From positions 1-25,267 of IMG/VR virus record IMGVR_UViG_3300049491_000379: 25,267 bases of DNA; one strand, 5' to 3'. Below, one piece after another: positions 1 to 5,534 of the stretch. The DNA comes from a virus. The notes under the pieces are model-generated. The model made no database searches and was not told the origin of the DNA. It was given only the letters and a program-made list of their open reading frames with translations. Position 1 is the first letter of the stretch, and every line of letters begins with the position of its first letter. The position numbers and the translations under genes were made by a program.

Positions 1-1
1 T

Positions 2-679
2 TCTGAAACAGTGGCTTTAATTTTGGCTGAATTTTTTCATCTTGAGGATGATGGATGGCATAACAATCGTGCTGATATTGAGATTGAAGAGTATCAATCG
101 AAGGCAGAAACGGCGCGAGTTAATGGCAAAAAAGGCGGGCGACCCAAGAAGAATAGCGGCTTAAAAACCCAGCTGGTTATTTCTGGGAACCCAGAAGAAA
201 CCGGATTGAAAGCTAACCAAGAACCATTAACCATTAACCAAGAACCATTAACCAATATTAAAAACACGTCGCAAGCGACAAAAAAAAATATTTACCCAGG
301 CTGGTTTGATTCGCTTTGGGAGAAATTCCCTCCGAGGGCTGGAGGAAACGACAAGCGAAAGGCGTTTCAGGCTGTTAACGCTCGAATTGCCGATGGGAAA
401 AAACAAAACAAAACTGAAAACGAAATTCTTGATGATTTCGTCGCGGCGGTTTTTCGGTATCGGTTATTCGTGGTGGCAACAAATAAAATTAATACCGAGT
501 ACACGATGCAGGCGGCCACGTTTTTTGGCCCCGGCGGGCACATTGAGAACGATTGGAAAATTCCTGCACCGCAAAATTTGCAGCGAGTGGTTGCTGGAAG
601 CTTTGGTGCCAATGGGTCTCGGAGCACGAGGGATATTCCCCTGAGCGAAAATTTAACTGATAGGTCTTGGGCCGATTAA
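2..679 (+). CDS. DUF1376-type phage replication protein, 5'-truncated by window edge
   Basis: The reading frame is open from base 2, so the true start lies upstream; the GTG at 11 is inside the conserved domain. The visible N-terminal part (LAEFFHLEDDGWHNNRADIE, then ARVNGKKGGRPKK) matches the end of the DUF1376 domain of phage proteins in replication modules. A linker follows with the 7-residue repeat NQEPLTI/NQEPLTN. The C-terminal part (WFDSLWEKFPPRAGGNDKRK ... TEYTMQAATFFGP) resembles the C-terminal helical segment of phage O/DnaT-like replication proteins. By family knowledge such proteins recruit the host helicase to the phage origin; that role is inferred here. The position upstream of nin-like genes and a Q-like gene matches the lambdoid order. 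The family call is fairly sure; the biochemical role is not shown by the sequence. Confidence 0.75.
   Translation, partial: SETVALILAEFFHLEDDGWHNNRADIEIEEYQSKAETARVNGKKGGRPKKNSGLKTQLVISGNPEETGLKANQEPLTINQEPLTNIKNTSQATKKNIYPGWFDSLWEKFPPRAGGNDKRKAFQAVNARIADGKKQNKTENEILDDFVAAVFRYRLFVVATNKINTEYTMQAATFFGPGGHIENDWKIPAPQNLQRVVAGSFGANGSRSTRDIPLSENLTDRSWAD
214..254 (+). repeat. Tandem 21-bp repeat (2 copies) inside the replication gene
   Basis: The 20-mer TAACCAAGAACCATTAACCA occurs at 214-233 and again at 235-254, a perfect period of 21 bp (7 codons, encoding NQEPLTI). Lambda-type phages carry their replication origin as iterons inside the O gene, so this could be an iteron pair. It could equally be simple expansion of a flexible linker, as similar NQEP linkers are common in such proteins. 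Confidence 0.7.
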
Positions 680-719
680 CCAAAAATATTTACCGCTAAT
701 AAAAAACTAGGGGCAAGTT

Positions 720-908
720 ATGAGATTAGGTTTGATTGCATTGTGTTTATTCGTTATCGCCGCAGCTGATTGGGCTGATCGCATAGACCAAAATAAAAAA
801 GAGCTGGTGCGCCTTGAGGTCAAAAAAACCGAACTGGAAATTCAAAAGCTTGAATACGAGCTTGCGATTTACCGCGAGCAAGAATCCATCCCTGTAAGCG
901 CCGAATAA
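720..908 (+). CDS. Small membrane-anchored coiled-coil protein
   Basis: This is a 62-aa ORF with a clear ribosome site (AGGGG at 709-713, 6 bases before ATG). Residues 2-15 (RLGLIALCLFVIAA) form a single hydrophobic segment or signal anchor. Residues about 20-55 are heptad-like and rich in K, E and L, so a short helical coiled coil is likely. I do not recognise the family. The shape, an N-terminal membrane anchor plus a periplasmic helix, is that of a mini-spanin (Rz-like), but it lies in the replication/nin region far from the lysis genes. It has no lipobox partner that I can see, so the spanin idea is weak. Confidence 0.6.
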   Translation: MRLGLIALCLFVIAAADWADRIDQNKKELVRLEVKKTELEIQKLEYELAIYREQESIPVSAE

Positions 909-925
909 ATCAAGGGGCCTAAAAA

Positions 926-1210
926 GTGACCGTCAAAAGCACAAGCAAAGCTGCACACCTTGACAACAACGAAAGCGGGTTAAATCAAACCAAGCGCACA
1001 AAGATATTTGAGTTTGTCTATTCGAATCCAGGTTGTTCGCGTTCGGATATTGAGCGCGGCTTGATTGACATGAAAATAAATTGCGTCTGTGGTCGTGTTA
1101 ATGAATTGCTTATGGCTGGCTCCATTCACGAAAACGGCTGTAAGCATGATTCGGTTACCGGGCGTAGCGTTAACCGCTTGTACGCGGGGCGTAAGGCGGC
1201 TGCAGCATGA
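926..1210 (+). CDS. Small winged-helix-like DNA-binding protein
   Basis: This is a 94-aa ORF starting at GTG 926 with AAGGGG at 912-917, 8 bases upstream. Residues about 22-65 (KRTKIFEFVYSNPGCSRSDI then VCGRVNELLMAGSIHENG) look like a winged helix: helix, turn, recognition helix (CGRVNELL), then a wing. Similar short proteins sit in nin-like regions of phages of Pseudomonas and relatives. Its stop overlaps the ATG of the next small ORF (ATGA), which indicates translational coupling. A regulatory or accessory role is inferred only from the fold-like pattern. Confidence 0.6.
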   Translation: MTVKSTSKAAHLDNNESGLNQTKRTKIFEFVYSNPGCSRSDIERGLIDMKINCVCGRVNELLMAGSIHENGCKHDSVTGRSVNRLYAGRKAAAA

Positions 1211-1335
1211 CGCATCGTTACTGGCTCCACTTGTTCAATTGCAAAAACTGCCAAGAGCATACGGGTGCGCTTTGCGCTGAGGGTGCGCGCTTGCGTGGTG
1301 AGTATTTGATTTGGCTTAAGGGTAAGGTGGCTTAA
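1207..1335 (+). CDS. 42-aa Cys-rich protein between overlapping genes
   Basis: This is a 42-aa ORF. Its ATG overlaps the previous stop (ATGA at 1207-1210) and its TAA shares one base with the next ATG (TAATG at 1333-1337). The sequence begins MTHRYWLHLFNCKNCQEHTG and has a third Cys at residue 23 (ALCAEGARLRGEYLIWLK). The NCKNC pair is a possible half zinc site. Without this ORF there would be an unusual 124-bp gap in a tightly packed operon. The exact fit of both overlaps is the best evidence that it is translated. Function is unknown. Confidence 0.6.
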   Translation: MTHRYWLHLFNCKNCQEHTGALCAEGARLRGEYLIWLKGKVA

Positions 1336-1796
1336 TGGGTGAAGCGTGGACTGTTAACGATGATCGAAAACTAACTGCTTATGTTGAGCACGTTAGAAAG
1401 CTGTATTGCGATCATAAATATTTAACATTCCCTGCACCGCGAATTGGAGCCGACAGGTCGCTTGATCAGAATGCATTGATGCATGTTTGGCTAACTGAGT
1501 TTTGCTGTTATTTGGCGCGCTGCCATAAAGATCAAGTGACGGACGGAATGCTTGAGGGTATCAAACGTACCATGAAGGGATTGTTTTATAAAACCTATGC
1601 ATACGGATGGATGATTCATGATGTTACCTGTGTTTTAACAGGTCGTACAAAAAAAGATTTCACCAGTTCAAAAGACTGGAAGCGTGGCGAGATGTTTATA
1701 TTTTTGGATTGGTTACAAAACTTTGCAGCAACTAAGGGTTGCATTTTAGAAAGCAAGGGTGAGTTTGCAAAACTTAAAAGGGAGCAGAACAAGTGA
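1335..1796 (+). CDS. NinB-like recombination protein
   Basis: This is a 153-aa protein. The motif RSLDQNALMHVWLTEF (residues about 40-56) matches the signature of NinB of lambdoid phages (RSLDQNRKLW...), and the C-terminal segment KRGEMFIFLDWLQNFAATKG matches NinB's GEF...LIQAFGTERG. By family knowledge NinB (Orf) is a RecFOR-like recombination mediator that binds single-stranded DNA. The place in a nin-like region, upstream of a DUF1064 nuclease and a Q-like gene, fits. The central part has extra Cys and Tyr residues and diverges from lambda NinB, so this may be a distant family member. It overlaps the next gene by 4 bases (GTGA). Confidence 0.6.
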   Translation: MGEAWTVNDDRKLTAYVEHVRKLYCDHKYLTFPAPRIGADRSLDQNALMHVWLTEFCCYLARCHKDQVTDGMLEGIKRTMKGLFYKTYAYGWMIHDVTCVLTGRTKKDFTSSKDWKRGEMFIFLDWLQNFAATKGCILESKGEFAKLKREQNK

Positions 1797-2038
1797 TTAA
1801 TAAAAAGAAATGGCACGCAGTGGAAAACGAACGCGCTCTAATTGATAAGAGCAAGGTTAAGCATTTTATAAATGTTTTCAAATCTGTAGTTGATCACTAC
1901 GGTTCAATTCGGGCGGCGGTTGAGAAAACTGGAATAGGGCAAAGCAGCTATTACCAAATGATAAACAACAATATTCTTTCGGTGTGCGTTGCGCACAGAA
2001 TTATGGATTCGTTTGCGGAGATTGCGCCGTATAAATAA
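1793..2038 (+). CDS. Small HTH-like protein ending in an attC site
   Basis: This is an 81-aa ORF with a GTG start overlapping the previous stop (GTGA, 1793-1796). Residues about 25-60 (FKSVVDHYGSIRAAVEKTGI then SSYYQMINN) look like a helix-turn-helix of the kind in small phage regulators: GSIRAAVEKTG as the first helices and QSSYYQMI as the recognition helix. No family is recognised with confidence. Its TAA stop (2036-2038) lies inside the first conserved box of an attC-like site, the same geometry as the two following ORFs. That raises the question whether this ORF is a phage gene or the first cassette gene. Confidence 0.55.
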   Translation: MINKKKWHAVENERALIDKSKVKHFINVFKSVVDHYGSIRAAVEKTGIGQSSYYQMINNNILSVCVAHRIMDSFAEIAPYK

Positions 2039-2115
2039 CGCCTTAATAACGCTGCGGCTGACGATTTAAAACATTGCGACATTCTCATTCCGTCGCGTTC
2101 ATTTACTTGTTATGT
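2033..2115 (+). other. attC-like recombination site 1 (integron cassette site)
   Basis: The outer boxes are AATAAC (2034-2039, R'') and GTTATGT (2109-2115, R'). The inner boxes are TTAATAACGC (2043-2052, L'') and GCGTTCATTTA (2095-2105, L'). They pair as imperfect inverted repeats with one extra unpaired base in the right arm (C2100), the extrahelical base expected of attC. The length of 83 bp is in the usual attC range. The box order R''-L''-L'-R' is correct for cassettes read on the + strand. Confidence 0.7.
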
Positions 2116-2141
2116 GCTGGAACTTGAGAGAATTTATAAAA

Positions 2142-2438
2142 ATGGATAGCGGAAAAATATTAGAAATTGCACACCGAACCGCGTGGAAATACAAGCATAG
2201 CAGTGACCCACACCACTCAGACACGTATACATTTAACGCGCACACAATGATTGATTTTGCGCGCAAAGTTTCTGAGCGTGAGGCACCGTGCCTTAATTTC
2301 TGCGAACAGCAAGCATTTAAGATTGAGATTAGAAAACTAAAGGCAGCGATACGCGAAACGATTGAAGATAATTTACATTTGGCAGACGGTGAAAACTGTA
2401 CATTAATTAAATTAAAGCGCGCTATTGGGTACACATAA
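2142..2438 (+). CDS. Cassette A protein, unknown function
   Basis: This is a 98-aa ORF; ATG 2142 is chosen because an in-frame ATG at 2112 falls inside the attC R' box. The ribosome site is weak (GAGAG at 2126-2130). The protein is soluble, charged and mostly helical: MDSGKILEIAHRTAWKYK, then a His/Ser-rich HSSDPHHSDTY, then FNAHTMIDFARKVSEREA and a helical C-terminus. The phrase HTMIDFARKVSE resembles segments of small accessory proteins of phages, but I cannot name a family. The TAA stop lies within the R'' box of the next attC site. From GTTATG at 2109 to the next GTTATG at 2559 the unit is a 450-bp element, a typical gene-cassette size. Confidence 0.6.
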   Translation: MDSGKILEIAHRTAWKYKHSSDPHHSDTYTFNAHTMIDFARKVSEREAPCLNFCEQQAFKIEIRKLKAAIRETIEDNLHLADGENCTLIKLKRAIGYT

Positions 2439-2565
2439 CGCCAAGCTAAGCGGCAGGATTTAAGTTGTGATTTTGTGATAAAAATTTACGAAGTAAATTC
2501 ACAAAAGCGCGACTTAAAGACTGTCCAAGGAGCGTAGCGACTGGTGCTTGAGCGCCTTGTTATGC
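2433..2565 (+). other. attC recombination site 2, well formed
   Basis: This is the clearest attC of the window. R'' is ACATAAC (2433-2439), L'' GCTAAGC (2445-2451), L' GCTTGAGC (2546-2553) and R' GTTATGC (2559-2565). L'' and L' pair perfectly except for one extra G at 2550, the classical extrahelical base. The centre folds further: TTTAAGT (2459-2465) with ACTTAAA (2512-2518), TTTTGTG (2471-2477) with CACAAAA (2500-2506), and AATTTAC (2483-2489) with GTAAATT (2493-2499). The edges TAACGCC...TAAGC and GCTTGAGCG..TTGTTA also resemble well-known resistance-cassette attC sites. The length is 133 bp. Confidence 0.85.
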
Positions 2566-2598
2566 AAATTTAACGAAGTGATATTTTGGGGTAAACAA

Positions 2599-2925
2599 AT
2601 GAAAATTGCAAAGGCTAGCAAAGAAGACATGGACATGGCTATTGACCTTGTTTCAGCTTTAGAAACATTAGAGCGCGGTTATATTCCGAGCCAAATGGAC
2701 GAGGGTGACGAAGACGGTTATGGGTATTTTGATATTGACGATAAAACCCAGTGCCGAGAAGTATTGAAGGTAATTTTAGGCATTTTAGAAAAAGGCTCAA
2801 TTGGCCGCGTGGTTTGGGGCATGGCTACGCTAATTGATCCGGCAAACAAAGTGGTAAACCCTGACGCTAACGCTCTTGAGTTACACCCAGAATTGCAAAA
2901 ACTACTTTCAGCGCAAAGTGCATAA
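2599..2925 (+). CDS. Cassette B protein, unknown function
   Basis: This is a 108-aa ORF; ATG 2599 has GGGG at 2588-2591, 7 bases upstream, and any earlier start would fall in the attC site. The protein starts MKIAKASKEDMDMAIDLVSALETLER, has an acidic middle (DEGDEDGYGYFDIDD) and ends ALELHPELQKLLSAQSA. It looks soluble and helical, with no membrane segment or recognisable catalytic motif. Similar short proteins occur in phages and proteobacterial genomes, but I cannot assign a function. The stop TAA (2923-2925) lies in the R'' box of a third attC-like site. It is on the same strand as the phage operon and probably co-transcribed with it. Confidence 0.6.
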   Translation: MKIAKASKEDMDMAIDLVSALETLERGYIPSQMDEGDEDGYGYFDIDDKTQCREVLKVILGILEKGSIGRVVWGMATLIDPANKVVNPDANALELHPELQKLLSAQSA

Positions 2926-2979
2926 CAGCGGAATATACGGCCTGCGCCGTGTAACTCCAATTGCGCTATTTTTAATGTG
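2920..2979 (+). other. Degenerate attC-like site 3
   Basis: A good R'' box, GCATAAC (2920-2926), holds the stop of the preceding ORF. The centre is a hairpin, ACGGC-CTGC-GCCGT (2937-2950). The inner-arm pairing is partial (AGCGGAAT against ATTGCGCT), and the right end reads TTTAATGTG (2971-2979) in place of GTTATGT. This looks like a decayed attC or the fusion point between the last cassette and phage DNA. Confidence 0.45.
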
Positions 2980-3019
2980 TACCTAATAGATTTTATAAAT
3001 AATTGTATTCGGATGCTTT

Positions 3020-3364
3020 GTGAATAAAAAATTGCTTGCGCTTGGCAGATTAAAATCTGGTGTGATGAACAAAACCGAATCGGCTTACGCTTCTCGATTG
3101 GAGTTGCTGAAACAATCTGGCGAAATAGTTTGGTATAAATTTGAGGGCATGAAGTTCAGGCTTGCGGACAATACGTTTTACTCGCCTGATTTTATTGTGA
3201 TGCTGGCTAACGGGGCTCTACAGTCTCATGAGGTGAAAGGTTTTTGGACGGATGATGCGAGAGTAAAAATAAAAGTTGCTGCTGATATGTATCCGCTTGA
3301 ATTTTTGGCTGTAAAGGTAAAGCCAAAAAAATCCGGTGGTGGTTGGGAAGTTGAATCATTTTGA
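3020..3364 (+). CDS. DUF1064 phage nuclease (VRR-NUC/resolvase-like)
   Basis: This is a 114-aa protein, GTG start at 3020. It matches the DUF1064 family closely: NKTESAYASRLELLKQSGEI at the front, then WYKFEGMKFRLADNTFYSPD, then HEVKGFWTDDARVKIKVAA. The residues E (NKTE), D (YSPDF) and E.K (HEVKG) form a PD-(D/E)xK-type nuclease core. These proteins often sit where RusA-like Holliday-junction resolvases sit in lambdoid phages, just before the Q antiterminator, and are thought to trim branched DNA before packaging. The stop overlaps the next start (TGATG, 3362-3366). The family call is confident; the substrate is inferred. Confidence 0.85.
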   Translation: MNKKLLALGRLKSGVMNKTESAYASRLELLKQSGEIVWYKFEGMKFRLADNTFYSPDFIVMLANGALQSHEVKGFWTDDARVKIKVAADMYPLEFLAVKVKPKKSGGGWEVESF

Positions 3365-3750
3365 TGGCGGTAAATATGATAAAAGCAGATAAGCGAACTG
3401 TTCATGAGTGGTTACAGCTTTGGGGTGAGTGGGAGCGATCTGGCGCTAATTACTTGGCTCACCTATCGCCTCCATCAAACATGGAAATAGTAATTCGTGG
3501 AAACGTCCAGCAGGTTCAACATTCGTTTTCGCCATCCCTCGATGATGATGAGGCTATGTGGTTTTGTAAACTTATGAGCAAGCTTAAATCAGTTCGCCCA
3601 GATGCGTACAGCTTGTTTCAAATGGTTGATATTTGGCAGATGTCTATGCGTGAAGCTTCTCGTAAACTTGGGATTAGTTTTGAGTCGGCTGCTCGCCTGT
3701 ATGAAAATGCCATTGGTATCATTGAGGGTATGATGCTAGCCATTGCTTGA
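3364..3750 (+). CDS. Probable Q-type late antiterminator
   Basis: The 128-aa protein starts at ATG 3364, overlapping the upstream stop (TGATG). It begins with a WLQLWGEWERSGANYLAH segment, typical of phage antitermination Q proteins (W-W-W pattern), and ends with a helix-turn-helix-like segment MSMREASRKLGISFESAARL (residues about 93-112). Position is the strongest argument: it is the last gene before a promoter followed at once by a terminator and then the holin gene, exactly the lambda Q-pR'-tR'-S layout. By family knowledge Q binds near pR' and lets RNA polymerase pass terminators in the late operon. No direct motif proves this; it could be a sigma-like or other regulatory protein. Confidence 0.55.
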   Translation: MAVNMIKADKRTVHEWLQLWGEWERSGANYLAHLSPPSNMEIVIRGNVQQVQHSFSPSLDDDEAMWFCKLMSKLKSVRPDAYSLFQMVDIWQMSMREASRKLGISFESAARLYENAIGIIEGMMLAIA

Positions 3751-3775
3751 CACTGCACTGCAGCGACTATAGTAT
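3747..3775 (+). promoter_or_regulatory. Probable late promoter (pR'-like)
   Basis: A perfect -35 box TTGACA (3747-3752) and a -10 candidate TAGTAT (3770-3775) are spaced by 17 bp; TATAGT at 3768 with 15-bp spacing is an alternative. It overlaps the last codons of the Q-like gene and precedes the terminator at 3814. An imperfect inverted repeat (TCAG-TAT...ATA-CTGA, 3778-3799) lies just downstream of the -10 box. Confidence 0.6.
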
Positions 3776-3813
3776 TTCAGTTATGTCGTTATAGCTGACT
3801 AAAAAATTCATCT

Positions 3814-3847
3814 AAACCCGCCCAGAGCAATCTCGGCGGGTTTTTTA
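3814..3847 (+). terminator. Intrinsic terminator (tR'-like)
   Basis: A perfect 9-bp stem AAACCCGCC (3814-3822) / GGCGGGTTT (3835-3843) with a 12-base loop is followed by a T-rich tail. It stands between the promoter at 3747 and the holin gene, so without antitermination only a short leader RNA of about 60 nt would be made. Confidence 0.85.
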
Positions 3848-3881
3848 TTGCTCGATTTTCAGCGATGCAGCCGGTCGGAAA

Positions 3882-4217
3882 ATGAAAATGCCAAACAAAG
3901 ACCCCAATTTATGGGCATACATACTGCAATGCTTACAGAATTTCGATTTTCATGGCCTAAGCGTTGCATTTTATGCCGCAGTAGTCGCTTTCCTGCGTAT
4001 CGCATTCGATGCAAGGGAGCGCCGCTGGCAAAGAATTATCTTAGAGGTTTCTTTGGCTGCGTTACTTGCTAAGGGGGCAGATCAAGCCGCTGTTGCTATG
4101 GGTTACTCACACATTGATATAGCTATTGGCTCAGCTATTGGGTTCATCGGCGTAGATAATCTGCGCTACTGGGGCCGCAAGTGGTTTGCCAAAAAAGTTG
4201 ACCAGCAAAATGGCTGA
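3882..4217 (+). CDS. Lambda-family holin with dual start (MKMP)
   Basis: This is a 111-aa protein with three hydrophobic stretches (about 25-43, 52-72 and 78-95) and a basic tail, the class I layout of lambda S. The segment IGSAIGFIGVDNLRYWG matches the third segment of the Phage_holin (lambda S) family. The start MKMPNKDPN has two Met codons, at 3882 and 3888, separated by Lys, as in lambda S (MKMPEKHD). There the longer product is an inhibitor (antiholin) and the shorter is the holin. The role is to form lesions in the inner membrane at a timed moment and release the muramidase encoded just downstream. The gene follows the pR'/tR'-like leader and overlaps the next gene by 8 bases. The family call is strong. 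Confidence 0.85.
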   Translation: MKMPNKDPNLWAYILQCLQNFDFHGLSVAFYAAVVAFLRIAFDARERRWQRIILEVSLAALLAKGADQAAVAMGYSHIDIAIGSAIGFIGVDNLRYWGRKWFAKKVDQQNG

Positions 4218-4710
4218 TTTCAATGCGGCAATAGCCAAGACCTTGCTTAAAGAGGGTGGCAGCAAGTACACCGAAACCGTGGGCGACAATGGCGGTGCCA
4301 CCAAATACGGCATTAGCCAAAGGTCATATCCTGATGTGGATATTAAGAATCTCACCGAGCAACAGGCTCGCAATATTTATAAGCGCGATTACTGGGATCG
4401 CGTAAACGGCGATGCAATCCAAGATCAGGTTGTTGCCGAAAAGCTTTTTGATTGCGCTGTGAACATGGGTGTCAAAACAACGATAAAGCTTGCCCAGCAC
4501 GCACTCAATGAAAACATGATCGACCAGCTTGCTGAGGACGGTATAGCCGGGGCAAAAACTATTGCTCATCTCAACAAGTGTAAGAACACTATTTTCTTCG
4601 CGTCCTTTGTGCTTATTTGCATCGCTCGTTATGCGGCTATCTGCAATAAAGATCGAGCGCAATCTAAATTTCTATTGGGCTGGATTAACCGCGCCCTGGG
4701 CGGTGCCTAA
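4210..4710 (+). CDS. GH108 muramidase endolysin with PG-binding domain
   Basis: ATG 4210 gives MADFNAAIAKTLLKEGGSKY, the usual beginning of glycoside hydrolase 108 lysozymes; a TTG at 4186 is an unlikely earlier start. The 166-aa enzyme has the catalytic Glu in KEGG (residue 15), the GGATKYGIS motif (28-36), and the YKRDYWDRV and DCAVNMG segments of the catalytic domain. A C-terminal PG_binding_3 region follows (EDGIAGAKTIAHLN). It should cut the glycan strand of peptidoglycan between MurNAc and GlcNAc. No signal peptide or SAR segment is visible at the N-terminus, so release should depend on the holin whose 3' end it overlaps. The stop shares a base with the next start (TAATG). Confidence 0.9.
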   Translation: MADFNAAIAKTLLKEGGSKYTETVGDNGGATKYGISQRSYPDVDIKNLTEQQARNIYKRDYWDRVNGDAIQDQVVAEKLFDCAVNMGVKTTIKLAQHALNENMIDQLAEDGIAGAKTIAHLNKCKNTIFFASFVLICIARYAAICNKDRAQSKFLLGWINRALGGA

Positions 4711-5150
4711 TGAGTTTCTTCTCTACGCTGTTTTCTGGTGGCGACACCGTTAAAGCAATTGGCGACACGGTTGATAAATTATTCACTTCTGATGATGAGC
4801 GACTAGAGCGCCAAATTGAAGCCGACAAAGCACAGAACGCATTTGATTTGGAAATTGCCAAGCTCGATGCGCAAGCTCTGCAAAACCAAACCGACATAAA
4901 CAAAATTGAAGCAGCGAGCACAAATCTATTCGTTTCTGGCTGGCGTCCTTTCGTTGGCTGGGTATGCGGTATTGCATTGGCATATGTTGCCATTATCGAA
5001 CCTATCGCGCGATTCATCGCCAGTCTCTACGGTTATACCGGTGCGTTTCCGGTAATTGACACCACAATCACTATGCAGGTGTTAATGGGGATGCTTGGTC
5101 TTGGCGGTATGCGCAGCTTCGAGAAAGTTAAAGGCGTTGCGAACAAGTGA
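4710..5150 (+). CDS. GTA-type 3-TM holin superfamily protein
   Basis: This is a 146-aa protein. Residues about 28-70 are a charged helix (DDERLERQIEADKAQNAFDL ...), followed by NLFVSGWRPFVGWVCGIALAYVAIIEPI, the signature of the GTA_holin_3TM family, and then further hydrophobic segments (ARFIASLYGY, MQVLMGMLGLGG). The family is linked to phage and gene-transfer-agent lysis modules. Together with the lambda-type holin upstream, the cassette has two predicted pore proteins around one endolysin. This one may be a second holin, an antiholin, or a membrane protein of another lysis step. No Rz/Rz1 pair was found next to it. Confidence 0.75.
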   Translation: MSFFSTLFSGGDTVKAIGDTVDKLFTSDDERLERQIEADKAQNAFDLEIAKLDAQALQNQTDINKIEAASTNLFVSGWRPFVGWVCGIALAYVAIIEPIARFIASLYGYTGAFPVIDTTITMQVLMGMLGLGGMRSFEKVKGVANK

Positions 5151-5198
5151 ATAAGCGCTAGTCGCACTCACAATTGAAAAACTACTGGGAAAAACCAA

Positions 5199-5534
5199 TT
5201 GGAAACCCAAAAAAAGAAAGGCGGCTTAAGGGCAGGCTCTGGCAGAAAGAAGGGCACGCCCAACAAAGTTACGCAAGAATTTCGCGATACTGTTCGGCAG
5301 TTGCTTGATGATAACTCTCAAAACATAGGGCGCTGGCTAACTCTTGTTGCAGAGGGTGACGGAACAGAAAACGGCAGACCAGACCCGGCTAGAGCGCTGG
5401 ATATTGTGTCAAAGCTTGCTGAGTACGCAGCCCCTAAGCTTGGCCGCACTGAGCATGTTGGTGATGGTGGCGGGGCAATACAAACAGTAACTCGCATTGA
5501 GCTGGTAGCGATGAATGACAGCAGCGAGAGTTGA
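5199..5534 (+). CDS. Terminase small subunit
   Basis: This is a 111-aa protein read from TTG 5199, with GGGA at 5187-5190, 8 bases upstream; no ATG fits before the conserved start. The N-terminus ETQKKKGGLRAGSGRKKGTP is the basic, glycine-rich head typical of small terminase subunits and their DNA-binding region. A helical oligomerisation region follows (ALDIVSKLAEYAAPKLGRTE). It recognises phage DNA and loads the motor. The gene overlaps the large-subunit gene by 20 bases. The TTG start is unusual and worth noting; the role is well supported by position. Confidence 0.75.
   Translation: METQKKKGGLRAGSGRKKGTPNKVTQEFRDTVRQLLDDNSQNIGRWLTLVAEGDGTENGRPDPARALDIVSKLAEYAAPKLGRTEHVGDGGGAIQTVTRIELVAMNDSSES

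Noticed and set aside
4186-4209. Upstream TTG start for the muramidase
   Set aside because: ATG 4210 gives the usual family N-terminus MADFNAAIAKTL; the extra residues have no counterpart in the family.
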